From JAQVCM01 sp040403095 (GTDB lineage Bacteria; Bacteroidota; Bacteroidia; Flavobacteriales_D; Crocinitomicaceae): a stretch of DNA of 64,000 nt. Shown here piece by piece: positions 1 through 9,056 of this stretch (positions are counted from its first letter, which is position 1; each line of letters opens with the position of its first letter). The stretch lies in assembly GCA_040403095.1 (NCBI GenBank), contig JBBALI010000019.1, positions 6,713 through 70,712 of the forward strand. Direction: 5' to 3'. The translations under genes and the position numbers were made by a program. A model generated the notes under the pieces. That model saw only the letters and a program-made list of their open reading frames with translations, was not told where the DNA came from and ran no database searches.

Positions 1-403
1 GCATATTTTCAATTCTGGAATTTTTTACCCAAAAGCTAACGCAATATGCAGAATCTTTGATAAGAGAGTCCTTTAATCTGACACTTGCAACTTCACGGTA
101 ATTATCTTCTTTTACATAGCCAAGTCCTATCATTCCATTTCCTATATGAGGATAGGAATAACCTCTGACTGTATTTGGAGGCTGAATTTCTGGAAAATTA
201 AAACAAGTGTGCAATACATCCACTGTATTTAACTGATAATCAAAAGTAAACCAATCTTGAATAAATCCTTCAATTGGATGATCCAAAAAATCTAAAGTGC
301 AATTGTTAATCAGCTCAAAACTTGGATTAGGAATCAAGTTTTGAGCTGAAATTTTGTAACTAAATAGCAAAATCAATAAGGTAGCTATTTTTAAATTGAA
401 CAT
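1..403 (-). CDS. Secreted protein, N-terminal part (gene runs off the window)
   Basis: The reverse strand is open from the ATG at 403 to the window edge (134 codons, no stop), so the 3' end is missing. The product begins with a signal peptide (MFNLKIATLLILLFSYKISA, cleavage before QN) followed by N-L-I-P-N-P-S-F-E. This mature N-terminus is common in large secreted or OmpA-type proteins of Bacteroidota that begin with a carbohydrate-binding-like jelly roll. The visible part has several Trp, Tyr and Cys residues and a G-N-G-M-I-G-L motif. The C-terminal sorting or OmpA domain lies outside the window, so export route and function cannot be given. Codon use matches the neighbours. Confidence 0.75.
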   Translation of the reverse strand, partial: MFNLKIATLLILLFSYKISAQNLIPNPSFELINNCTLDFLDHPIEGFIQDWFTFDYQLNTVDVLHTCFNFPEIQPPNTVRGYSYPHIGNGMIGLGYVKEDNYREVASVRLKDSLIKDSAYCVSFWVKNSRIENM

Positions 404-566
404 TTATTCTTTAATTAAAATACTAATTCTCTATAATCAGTTTGAGATATGAGTGAGATGATTGAAAAAATGAAAGTTGGTTTCATAATATCTTGTCAAT
501 AACAAGCTTTATTCTAACCAAATATAAAACTTTTGAACGAAAAGCAACGCGAGATTCTATTTTTAT

Positions 567-2789
567 TTAAATCTTCACCCCAATCCCCACATAAAAAGTA
601 CGCGCATTCGCTGGCAAAATTCCTGGTCCTGGATAACCTCCTGCTCTTCTGGTGCTGTATTTTTCGTTTGTCAGGTTGTTCACTCCGCCTTTCAAGTTAA
701 ATTTTCCTTGAAACAAATAGGTGAAAGAAGCATCCATCACAGTGTATCCGTCTAATTTTCCAATCGTTGCAAGCGCATTTGGCAGTTCTGTGTTGGCTGC
801 ATCTGTGTAAATCGCATCCACTTGATTGACTTGAAAAGTAGCTGAAAATTGTTTGTATTTGTAATTGAATCCGTAGCGCAAAATTTGGCGTGGTGCGTTT
901 TCAACACGTTTGTTTTCAATTGATTTACTCGCATCATTGGCAATCGCTGGATTGTTCCATTGCGTATATTTCGCATCCACAAAAGCATAATTCACAAACA
1001 ACTTGAAATTCCCAATTTTGGAAGTTGACCTGAAAATGCGAATCGGGTCTAACTCCACAAAACTCTCAATTCCTTTGCTTTCGGAAGTCCCGATGTTTGT
1101 TCTGTAAGCGGCGCCGTTTTGAGATATTGAACCAATTCTGTTGTCGTAATTCACGAAAAAACCACCAATGTCAAAAGTCAAAAATGCTTTTACATATCCC
1201 CTGTATCCAAAATCCAAGTTGTATCCCTTGGAATCTTTGAGATTTGGGTCGATCACGTCTGTCGTTGCAGAAGGTGTCAATTCTGAAAAAGTCACAGGAC
1301 GAAAAGATTGACTGAAATTGGCATATACATTCGTGTTTTTGATTTTGTATTCCATTCCCAAACCAAGCAAAATCACATTTCTATCCGCTTGATTTTCATT
1401 GATATTTCCAGTCGCAGAAGTGTTGATGTATCCTTTGGCGTTCGACTGAATCATTTCATAACGCACACCTGGCGTCACGTTTAAGTTTTTGCCAATTTTA
1501 AATAAATTCTCCGCGAAAACTGCCACATTTTTGGTGGTGAAATCCAACGAACGACTATAATCTTTGCCGCCATTCAATGCTGAGATTGAAAAATCAATGT
1601 CGTCGCCAGTAGTTCCAATTCCCAATTGGTTGCGGTTTGTTTTTCCTTGATAAACGCGCACGCCTGCCGCCAATGAATGCGTGTTTTTGAAAAGCGAATA
1701 CGACTGCAAATAGCGAATTTCCGCTCCTAAATTGTTGTAATTGTCTCTATCAACCTGACGTGGATTAAAAGAACCAATCGCGGTATTAAAAGTATCCGCA
1801 ATGTTGATTGCTTTCGTAAATCCAACGCTGTTTCTTTGCGCGATGGTACTGAAAATTTTGACATTCAACTTGCTGTTTGCATTGATTGCATAATCCAAAT
1901 TTAAAGCAGTTGAATTCCATGGTGTGCTGAACCAATTTCTGGCGCGTAAACTTTGTCTTGAATCCGCATTGTACATAGAATCTGTCAATCCACCCGGCTG
2001 CTGACTTTGGTAATTCATGCGCGTGTATTCGATGCTTAAATTCAACTTTTTGGTCAACTCAAAATTGAAATTGATATAGCCAGTATTGGTTTTGTACTCG
2101 CTATTTTCTCTCCAACCATCCGCACCTCTGTGGTGAAAATAGCCATAATAAGAGAACTTTTTGTATTTCCCACTGATGGCGTTGAATGCATTGTAAAGAC
2201 CGTAAGAACCAGCCGTTTGTTGCGTCTCAAAGCTGAAAATTTTATTGGTTTGATTTTTCTTCACGACATAATTCAATAAACCACCGAATTGCGTTCCATA
2301 TTGCAAAGAAGAAGCCCCTCGAATCACTTCAATTCTCTCCAAAGCTTCCATCGGAGGTGTATAATATGCTTCAGGATAACCGTAAGCTTCCGAACTGATG
2401 TCGTAACCATTTTGGCGCACATTGAATTCCCATGAACGATTCGGACTCAATCCGCGAGTAGCAATTCCAACTTGAATTCCAGAGCCATCGCTTTCCCAAA
2501 CGGTCACACCCGGTACTTTTCCAAAAACTTGGCGCGCATTGTTGGTCGATAAATCCGCATCCAACGCGCCCATATTGATTATTTCATTCTTTTTCCCTGA
2601 CAAGATTCTCATTCCATCTATTTCATTCAAATAAAAAACATCTTTGATCAACACTTTCTCAATGACCAAAACTTCAGATAAATTGTATCCTTTCAATGAA
2701 TCTTTTTTTATTGTATCACTCTGACCAATAGCAGTTAAAGAAAATAACGAAATTGAAAATAAAATATATGTGTGTCTAATTAAACCCAT
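567..2789 (-). CDS. TonB-dependent outer-membrane receptor, FecA-like
   Basis: A 740-residue outer-membrane receptor, probably for a ferric chelate. The ATG at 2789 is preferred over one 45 bases upstream because it starts directly with a signal peptide (MGLIRHTYILFSISLF, cleavage near AIGQ). Residues about 60-190 are a plug domain with the RIEVIRGASS-QYGTQFGG signature that precedes the first barrel strand; the rest is a 22-strand-type barrel rich in alternating aromatic residues, ending N-A-R-T-F-Y-V-G-I-G-V-K-I. There is no N-terminal carboxypeptidase-regulatory domain, unlike SusC-type receptors, which favours siderophore or ferric citrate uptake over glycan uptake. No SusD partner or FecIR regulators lie nearby. 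A near-consensus -7 element (TTACTTTG, reverse strand, 2820-2827) precedes it. The substrate is inferred only from overall resemblance. Confidence 0.9.
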   Translation of the reverse strand: MGLIRHTYILFSISLFSLTAIGQSDTIKKDSLKGYNLSEVLVIEKVLIKDVFYLNEIDGMRILSGKKNEIINMGALDADLSTNNARQVFGKVPGVTVWESDGSGIQVGIATRGLSPNRSWEFNVRQNGYDISSEAYGYPEAYYTPPMEALERIEVIRGASSLQYGTQFGGLLNYVVKKNQTNKIFSFETQQTAGSYGLYNAFNAISGKYKKFSYYGYFHHRGADGWRENSEYKTNTGYINFNFELTKKLNLSIEYTRMNYQSQQPGGLTDSMYNADSRQSLRARNWFSTPWNSTALNLDYAINANSKLNVKIFSTIAQRNSVGFTKAINIADTFNTAIGSFNPRQVDRDNYNNLGAEIRYLQSYSLFKNTHSLAAGVRVYQGKTNRNQLGIGTTGDDIDFSISALNGGKDYSRSLDFTTKNVAVFAENLFKIGKNLNVTPGVRYEMIQSNAKGYINTSATGNINENQADRNVILLGLGMEYKIKNTNVYANFSQSFRPVTFSELTPSATTDVIDPNLKDSKGYNLDFGYRGYVKAFLTFDIGGFFVNYDNRIGSISQNGAAYRTNIGTSESKGIESFVELDPIRIFRSTSKIGNFKLFVNYAFVDAKYTQWNNPAIANDASKSIENKRVENAPRQILRYGFNYKYKQFSATFQVNQVDAIYTDAANTELPNALATIGKLDGYTVMDASFTYLFQGKFNLKGGVNNLTNEKYSTRRAGGYPGPGILPANARTFYVGIGVKI

Positions 2790-2934
2790 CTGACTGTAAA
2801 TTTTAAAAGTAATTTTTTGCAAAGTAACGGACACATGTGACTTTTAACAATACCACAAAAAAGGTATTTTAGAATGATTCTAGATAAGAACGAAAATAAT
2901 TCGCTGCGCTACAAAATTCAATATCTTGTTTTCA

Positions 2935-2965
2935 TTTGATATCCCAACTTTTTACCTTAATTTTG
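2935..2965 (+). promoter_or_regulatory. Bacteroidota promoter of lepA
   Basis: TTTG at 2935-2938 (-33 element) and TAATTTTG at 2958-2965 (-7 element, consensus TAnnTTTG) are separated by 19 bases, the usual geometry for the primary sigma factor in this phylum. Transcription would begin near 2970-2973, giving a leader of about 32 bases before the lepA ATG at 3005. This supports that downstream ATG over an earlier in-frame ATG at 2936, which lies inside the promoter. Confidence 0.7.
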
Positions 2966-3004
2966 CAATCCTTCGAGAAGGAATCAACAGTTTTAAAAAC
3001 ACAC

Positions 3005-4801
3005 ATGAAGCACATACGTAATTTCTGTATTATCGCACACATCGACCATGGTAAGAGTACTTTGGCGGATAGATTATTGCAAACCACTGGCACAATTTCT
3101 GACAGAGACATGCAAAATCAGGCTTTGGATAACATGGATTTGGAGCGCGAACGCGGAATTACGATCAAAAGTCACGCGATTCAGATGAATTACAAATACA
3201 AAGGTGAAGACTACATCTTGAATTTGATTGACACTCCTGGACACGTAGATTTTTCTTACGAAGTTTCTCGTTCAATAGCTGCTTGTGAAGGTGCTTTGCT
3301 GATAGTTGATGCATCGCAAGGGATTGAAGCACAAACCATTTCGAATTTATATTTGGCTTTAGAGCACGATTTGGAAATCATTCCAATTTTAAATAAAATG
3401 GATCTTCCTGGCGCAAATCCAGAGGAAGTGACAGACCAAATTGTTGAATTGCTTGGTTGTGATCCTTCAGAAGTAATCCAAGCAAGTGGAAAAACTGGTT
3501 TGGGAGTGGACGAAATTTTATCAGCTGTTATTGAAAGAATCAAAGCACCTTCAGGAAATGAAAACGCGCCACTTCAAGCAATGATTTTTGATTCTGTTTT
3601 CAACGCTTTCCGCGGAATTATTGCTTATTACCGCGTAAAAGACGGCGTGATTCGTAAAGGAGACAAAGTGAAATTTTTCAACACAGGAAAAACATACAAC
3701 GCGGACGAAATCGGAATTTTGAAAATGGATTTGAGTCCTAGAACAGAAGTTCGAGCTGGCGATGTTGGTTATATTATTTCTGGAATCAAGCAAGCAAATG
3801 AGGTCAAAGTAGGAGACACGATTACCTTAGCTGCCAATCCTTGTGATACGCCAATCAAAGGTTTTGAGGACGTAAAACCAATGGTTTTTGCGGGAATTTA
3901 TCCTGTTGAAACAGACGATTACGAAGAATTGCGTTATTCAATGGAAAAATTGCAATTGAACGATTCATCTTTGGTTTTTGAACCAGAATCTTCAGCTGCA
4001 CTTGGTTTCGGATTCCGTTGTGGATTCTTGGGAATGTTGCACATGGAAATCATTCAAGAACGCTTGGAAAGAGAGTTCAACATGACAGTTATTACTACTG
4101 TTCCTAACGTTTCGTATTTCACCTACATGCGCCGTGATCCTGAAAAAGCAATCATGGTAAACAATCCTTCTGAATTGCCAGATCCTTCAGCAATGGAGCG
4201 CATCGAAGAACCATATATCAAAGCGCAAGTCATCACCAAATCTGAATACATTGGACAAGTGATGAGTTTATGTATCGAAAAACGTGGTGAATTGAAAAAC
4301 CAAGTTTACTTGACACAAGACCGCGTTGAAATCACATTTGAAATGCCGTTGGCAGAAATCGTTTTCGACTTTTACGACCGTTTGAAATCTGTTTCAAGAG
4401 GTTACGCATCATTTGATTACCATCCAATTGGATACAAAACTTCTGATTTGGTGAAAATGGATTTGATGTTGAACGGAGAAGTTTTGGATGCACTTTCGGC
4501 CTTGGTTCACAGAAGCAACGCTTTTGAACTTGGAAAGAAAATTTGTGTCAAATTGAAAGAATTGATCCCAAGACAACAATTCGAAATTCCAATTCAAGCA
4601 GCGATTGGAGCAAAAATCATCGCCCGTGAAACCATCAAAGCTTTGCGTAAAGACGTAACAGCCAAATGTTACGGAGGTGATATTTCTCGTAAACGTAAAT
4701 TGCTAGAAAAACAAAAAGAAGGTAAAAAACGCATGCGCCAAGTCGGACGTGTAGAAGTGCCGCAAGAAGCTTTCATGGCTGTTTTGAAGTTGAACGATTA
4801 A
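3005..4801 (+). CDS. lepA: Elongation factor 4 (LepA), ribosome-bound GTPase
   Basis: LepA is a translational GTPase that binds the ribosome and can back-translocate tRNAs; it is cytoplasmic or membrane-associated. The 598-residue product has the full family length. G-motifs are clear: AHIDHGKST (G1), RERGITI (G2), DTPGHVDF (G3), NKMDLP (G4). These are followed by domain II, the EF-G-like domains, and the LepA-specific C-terminal domain (G-Y-A-S-F-D-Y near residue 490, then K-R-K-L-L-E-K-Q-K-E-G-K-K-R-M). The start at 3005 (MKHIRNFCIIAHIDHG) fits known LepA N-termini; the longer reading from 2936 adds 23 residues unlike the family and overlaps the promoter. It is monocistronic here, with dxr convergent downstream. 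Confidence 0.97.
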   Translation: MKHIRNFCIIAHIDHGKSTLADRLLQTTGTISDRDMQNQALDNMDLERERGITIKSHAIQMNYKYKGEDYILNLIDTPGHVDFSYEVSRSIAACEGALLIVDASQGIEAQTISNLYLALEHDLEIIPILNKMDLPGANPEEVTDQIVELLGCDPSEVIQASGKTGLGVDEILSAVIERIKAPSGNENAPLQAMIFDSVFNAFRGIIAYYRVKDGVIRKGDKVKFFNTGKTYNADEIGILKMDLSPRTEVRAGDVGYIISGIKQANEVKVGDTITLAANPCDTPIKGFEDVKPMVFAGIYPVETDDYEELRYSMEKLQLNDSSLVFEPESSAALGFGFRCGFLGMLHMEIIQERLEREFNMTVITTVPNVSYFTYMRRDPEKAIMVNNPSELPDPSAMERIEEPYIKAQVITKSEYIGQVMSLCIEKRGELKNQVYLTQDRVEITFEMPLAEIVFDFYDRLKSVSRGYASFDYHPIGYKTSDLVKMDLMLNGEVLDALSALVHRSNAFELGKKICVKLKELIPRQQFEIPIQAAIGAKIIARETIKALRKDVTAKCYGGDISRKRKLLEKQKEGKKRMRQVGRVEVPQEAFMAVLKLND

Positions 4802-5022
4802 TCAATTTTCATACAAACAACAAATTTCAACTGGTGCTGGCAGCACCTAACATTCGTAGCCAGAGCGCAATGATAATTGCGTTATGGCGAAGGGAAGAAA
4901 TTTAATTGTTTTTGGCATGCGTTTTTGATTAAACCGCGAAGCAGACACAACGTGAAACCATGACAAAAACCCTCGCGACAATCATTATTTTTTTGAAATA
5001 TTAATTGTTTCTCAACCGGATT

Positions 5023-6180
5023 CTAACCGATAATCTTCAACGCCAATCCACGCGCCTCCGCATCAACCGCAACAAAATCTTCATAAACCGGATTTTGCAC
5101 AAACGAACACGTTTTCATAACCTTTTCATTGATTTCGGCAATTTGCAAAAACCCTATTTTCGTTTCTAAAAACGCCTGAACGGTAATTTCATTGGCTGCA
5201 TTCAACGCGCAAGCCGCTGTTCCACCCAAATCCATTGCAACAAATGCCAAATCTAAATTCTTGAAGGTTTTTCGGTCTGGTTTTTCGAAAGTCAATTGCG
5301 GATAATCCATGAAATTGAATCGCGGAAAATCTGTCTTAAATCGATCTGGATAAGTTAATGCAAATTGAATCGGCAATTTCATGTCTGGCAAACCCATTTG
5401 TGCTTTCATGCTTCCATCTTCAAATTGCACCAAAGAATGCACAATCGATTGCGGATGCACAATCACATCAATTTGTTCCGGTTTTAAATTGAACAACCAT
5501 TTCGCTTCGATGACTTCCAAACCTTTGTTCATCAAAGAGGCAGAATCAATGGTGATTTTTGCGCCCATCGTCCAATTTGGATGTTTCAACGCTTGTTGCG
5601 GGGTGACATTTTTCAACGCTTCCAAATCCCAACCTCTGAAAGGTCCGCCGGAAGCTGTCAAATATATTTTTTCAATTGGATTATGAAATTCGCCCACCAA
5701 ACATTGGAAAATAGCAGAATGCTCTGAATCAACAGGATAAATATTGACACCATTTTCTCTCGCCATTTTTGTCACCAATTCACCAGCCACAACGAGCGTT
5801 TCTTTATTTGCAAGTGCAATGTCTTTTTTAGCTTCAATCGCCGCCAAGGTTGGTTTCAATCCAGCATAACCGACCAAGGCAGTCAAAACCACATGAACGT
5901 CTGTATGAGTCACCACTTGCGACATCGCTTCAGCGCCCGTGTAAACGTGAATATCTTCGTCAATCAAAGCCGCTTTCACATCTTCATACAAAGATTCTTT
6001 CACGATGACAACGCTATTCGGTTTGTATTTCTTGGCTTGTTCAATCAACAATTTCGCATTGTTATTGGCGGTTAAAACCTGCAAATCAAAATAATCTGGA
6101 TAAGCTTCAATTACCTCTAGTGCTTGTGTTCCGATCGAACCAGTTGAACCAAGAATGGCGATTCCTTTTTTTGTTGTCAT
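5023..6180 (-). CDS. dxr: 1-deoxy-D-xylulose 5-phosphate reductoisomerase
   Basis: Dxr converts DXP to 2-C-methyl-D-erythritol 4-phosphate with NADPH, the first committed step of the MEP isoprenoid route. The 385-residue product starts MTTKKGIAILGSTGSIG, containing the NADPH-binding G-S-T-G-S-I-G loop. The metal and substrate site is visible as PVDSEHSAIFQ (about residue 145) and the flexible-loop region HPNWTMGAKITIDSASLMNKGLE is complete. The ATG at 6180 is chosen because the family begins close to the nucleotide-binding loop; the 12 residues further upstream are poor protein sequence. A TATTTTTG promoter element (reverse strand, 6185-6192) ends only 4 bases before this ATG, suggesting a leaderless or near-leaderless mRNA. 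Confidence 0.96.
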   Translation of the reverse strand: MTTKKGIAILGSTGSIGTQALEVIEAYPDYFDLQVLTANNNAKLLIEQAKKYKPNSVVIVKESLYEDVKAALIDEDIHVYTGAEAMSQVVTHTDVHVVLTALVGYAGLKPTLAAIEAKKDIALANKETLVVAGELVTKMARENGVNIYPVDSEHSAIFQCLVGEFHNPIEKIYLTASGGPFRGWDLEALKNVTPQQALKHPNWTMGAKITIDSASLMNKGLEVIEAKWLFNLKPEQIDVIVHPQSIVHSLVQFEDGSMKAQMGLPDMKLPIQFALTYPDRFKTDFPRFNFMDYPQLTFEKPDRKTFKNLDLAFVAMDLGGTAACALNAANEITVQAFLETKIGFLQIAEINEKVMKTCSFVQNPVYEDFVAVDAEARGLALKIIG

Positions 6181-6340
6181 ATCACAAAAATAACAAAAGT
6201 TCGTGCGCAAAATCAATTTCGGGCGGGGAACTTACGTGGTGAATTTCGTTTGAAAATAATAATCTCGAAAAATCAGATGACTTTTAAAATAATTTCGGAA
6301 ATTATTTTATCTTTAAAAAATATTTATTAATTCTTTCGCC

Positions 6341-7207
6341 ATGAAATTCAAACTTTTGATGCTTCTTTTTCTTTTGCCAATCACTCTTTCAGCACAAGTT
6401 GTTAAAGTGAAAGCAACTATTGTAGATCCAGGATCTTTGTTTAGTACTTATGATTTCACAGAAGACATTGGAATGCTCAAACCTGCAGCAAAATTGCAAG
6501 GTGCGGGCAAAATTTTAACGGATATTTCCACCTATTCGCAAGAAAGCAAATGGCCTGAAGGATTGAATAATCTGGATTCTAGATTGGAAAACAGAGAAGA
6601 ATTTTTCAAATATACTGTCTACAAAATTGTATCAACTGCTGATTATTGTGTCTTGGTGGTTCCAGCAGCAGAAAATAAAAACTTAGATGCTAAATTCAAA
6701 CCTGCAAAAGATATTTACTTTATCATGGAAACCGTAGGTGTTGATTTTGAAGGGAATACTGCTGTAAGAATTGTTGAAACAGAGGATGCTTACGTTGAAG
6801 GCGATTTTGGAGATGAAGAAGAAAATGAAGATGTAGAAGCGCAAGTTTACATCACAGAGCCAGGCGATTTGTATTCCACATTCAATTTACAAGAAAGTAC
6901 CGAAGCACGAGCAGCTTTGGTTGAATCAGAAATTTTGACTGAAGAAGAATTTTCTTATTTGGCTGCACTTTGCACTGAAAATAGTTGGCCAAGTGGAATG
7001 TCAACATTGGATAAAAGATTGGCAGCAGCAGAACAAATCAAAGAATATGTGACTTATTTCGTAACAACTTTCGGACCTGAAAGTGATGCTTATGTTATGG
7101 TTTGGGTACCTCTATACGGAAATGAGCACATGCCCGAAGATATGCAACCAACTGCTGAAGAAGGATTTTATATGATTCTGAAGTCTAGCGGTGTCGCTTA
7201 TGAATAA
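6341..7207 (+). CDS. Secreted protein with two copies of an unrecognised domain
   Basis: I do not recognise this 288-residue protein. It has a signal peptide (MKFKLLMLLFLLPITLSA, cleavage before QV). The mature part is an internal duplication: residues about 25-145 and 165-285 share the series D/E-P-G-x-L-Y/F-S-T, S/N-x-W-P-x-G-M/L, L-D-x-R-L, a Y-V-x-L/M-V-V/W-V-P strand and a final F/Y-x-I/M-x-S/T-V/S-G-V. The copies are joined by an acidic linker (E-G-D-F-G-D-E-E-E-N-E-D). No lipobox, sorting tail or catalytic motif is evident. It stands alone, divergent from dxr, with an AT-rich promoter region at 6181-6340. A periplasmic or surface adhesive or binding role is possible but unsupported. 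Confidence 0.7.
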   Translation: MKFKLLMLLFLLPITLSAQVVKVKATIVDPGSLFSTYDFTEDIGMLKPAAKLQGAGKILTDISTYSQESKWPEGLNNLDSRLENREEFFKYTVYKIVSTADYCVLVVPAAENKNLDAKFKPAKDIYFIMETVGVDFEGNTAVRIVETEDAYVEGDFGDEEENEDVEAQVYITEPGDLYSTFNLQESTEARAALVESEILTEEEFSYLAALCTENSWPSGMSTLDKRLAAAEQIKEYVTYFVTTFGPESDAYVMVWVPLYGNEHMPEDMQPTAEEGFYMILKSSGVAYE

Positions 7208-7589
7208 TTAAACAAGTTGTTCAAAAAAATTGATTTATTCTAATCAAATTATTGTAGGCGATTTAAGTTCGGAGGTGCTTAATTTCAAAGTTGTGAATTT
7301 TGGCTTTGGAAGAAAGGTTTTTCAAGGTGCACTGAAAATGTAGACTTTTGGAGGAAGCTGCGCAGTGTTAGCGGAGTAGATCACCGACAAAATCACGTTT
7401 TCAGAAGCTTTGAAAATAAAGCGCATCAAAAAAGAATTTCTTTTCGTGAAATAATTCGCGCTTTAACTTGATGACTCAGCCTTGATTTTTGGGTTCGTTT
7501 TGATCAAGCAAAAGGAACAAAAAACTTTAGTCGGACGATAATTATGTCACATGGAATTGAATTATTACTCGTAAAAAAATTTATATCCA
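7208..7589. other. Gene-free spacer, possible dispersed repeat
   Basis: This 382-base stretch contains no convincing gene. The part from about 7260 to 7530 differs in texture from the AT-rich spacers around it (locally higher G+C, e.g. GGAAGCTGCGCAGTG and GACTCAGCCTTG). It resembles intergenic sequence that I associate with dispersed, repeatedly mis-annotated non-coding elements of Bacteroidota, but that is memory, not a search. No hairpin terminator with a T-run is evident for the gene ending at 7207. Confidence 0.3.
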
Positions 7590-9023
7590 TCATTTTTTCA
7601 TCGTTTGAAGCAACATTTTCCATTGAAACATTTGGAAAACGAAAGTCGCAATGACTGCTGAAATAATGAAATAAAGCAAACTCCAATTCGAAATATTGAT
7701 TTGTTGTAGCACGAAAATGGTTCCTATTAACCAACATAGAAATCCAGAGTATCTCCCAAATTGTTGCCAATTGAATTGCAGTTGAAAGTATTTCCATACG
7801 AAAAACAATTGCAAAATCGCCAATCCTGATTGGGTGATCAATGTTGCTAACGCTGCGCCCCAAGCGCCCCAGATTTGAATGAAAAATAGGTTCAATCCAA
7901 TGTTTAAAATCAAGCCAAAAAGCGATAAGTAATTCAAGGTTTTTAAACTTCCGTTAGCGGTCAACAATGTTCCGAAAATCATAATGACACAAATCGGCAA
8001 GAAACTCAACATGATCCACTGAAAAGTGGGCACCGCTTCTTCGATGTTTTGGGTGTAAATCAAATTGAGAATCATCGCGGGAAAGCAAAAACACAAAATG
8101 ATTCCCACAAATGCGAATGCAAACAACAACCTGGAAGCCGAATCTAGCAAAGGTTTTATACTCGTTTTTTCCTTGATTAAACGCGAAAAAATCGGATACA
8201 AAATGTTGGTAAACAACATGCCAAACATCACAAAAGCATCCAAAATTCGAAAAGCTTGGGCGTAAATTCCCGCTTCTTTCGCTCCAGAGGGATGCAGTCG
8301 CTCAATCATCACCGCATCAACGCGATTGTAAAGCATCATCAATAAAATCAAAATCGCGTAAGGAAAACTGTGTTTAAGAATTACTTTGTTGAATGCCGGC
8401 GACCATTTCATCGTTGGAATTCCTATTTTAACAACGACCAAACTCACAGCCAATAAAACGGTGATGAAATAGCTGATTGTTTGCGCGCCGATGAACCAAC
8501 TCAATTTAAATTTCCCTTCAAACGTCGGACTGTAAAGCAAATATCCAACAATGAAAATCAGCAAAACTTTGTCCAACACCGACAAAAGCGTATCGACTTT
8601 GAAGAGCAATAAACCTGCGAAATAACTCCGCAAATATTGCACAACGCTGATCAAAAATTGATTGAAAATCAAAATCCCAAGGAAAATGAATTGCCTGCCT
8701 TCGTAGTTCAAAAAGTAAGCTAAAACCAAAGAAAGAAAAATGTAAACAAAGAAAAGCAATGCGCGCAATGGCAAGATTTTCCCCATGTAACGCTTCACCA
8801 AATGCGGATGTTGCGCTACATATTTTGTATTGTAATTGGTAATTCCTAAATCGAGAATGATATTGAAAAAATACGTGAAATTGAGTAAAGAAAAGTACAA
8901 CCCGTATTCCTCAGCGCCTATGCGATTTTGAACTGTTGCATCGATGCCAAAAATGGCAAGTGGCTTCACCAATAAATTGAGCAAAACCATCAGCATTAAG
9001 TTATTCAAAAATTTACGCTGCAT
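7590..9023 (-). CDS. Polysaccharide flippase, Wzx/MOP family
   Basis: A 477-residue polytopic inner-membrane protein with about 12-14 hydrophobic segments, of the MATE/MOP polysaccharide transporter type that moves lipid-linked oligosaccharides across the inner membrane. It begins MQRKFLNNLMLMVLLNLLVKPLAIFGID, with the G-A-E-E-Y-G-L-Y-F motif after the first helix that is typical of Wzx-like proteins (compare G-x-x-x-Y-G). The gene lies 33 bases downstream of an FkbM methyltransferase on the same strand and close to a glycosyltransferase, so it probably belongs to a small O-antigen or exopolysaccharide locus. The sugar substrate cannot be deduced. A MurJ assignment is less likely because the surrounding genes are glycan genes. 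Confidence 0.85.
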   Translation of the reverse strand: MQRKFLNNLMLMVLLNLLVKPLAIFGIDATVQNRIGAEEYGLYFSLLNFTYFFNIILDLGITNYNTKYVAQHPHLVKRYMGKILPLRALLFFVYIFLSLVLAYFLNYEGRQFIFLGILIFNQFLISVVQYLRSYFAGLLLFKVDTLLSVLDKVLLIFIVGYLLYSPTFEGKFKLSWFIGAQTISYFITVLLAVSLVVVKIGIPTMKWSPAFNKVILKHSFPYAILILLMMLYNRVDAVMIERLHPSGAKEAGIYAQAFRILDAFVMFGMLFTNILYPIFSRLIKEKTSIKPLLDSASRLLFAFAFVGIILCFCFPAMILNLIYTQNIEEAVPTFQWIMLSFLPICVIMIFGTLLTANGSLKTLNYLSLFGLILNIGLNLFFIQIWGAWGAALATLITQSGLAILQLFFVWKYFQLQFNWQQFGRYSGFLCWLIGTIFVLQQINISNWSLLYFIISAVIATFVFQMFQWKMLLQTMKK

Positions 9024-9056
9024 CTTCTCAGTTCAAAAATACGATTTCAAACCAGA

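Noticed and set aside
2936..3004. Longer LepA start at 2936
   Set aside because: The extra 23 residues do not fit LepA and the region contains the consensus promoter.
4833..4881. Two small hairpins (GGTGCT-GGC-AGCACC and CGCAAT-GATA-ATTGCG) after lepA as terminator
   Set aside because: Neither is followed by a T-run on either strand and the stems are only 6 bp; they may be repeat debris but do not support a terminator call.
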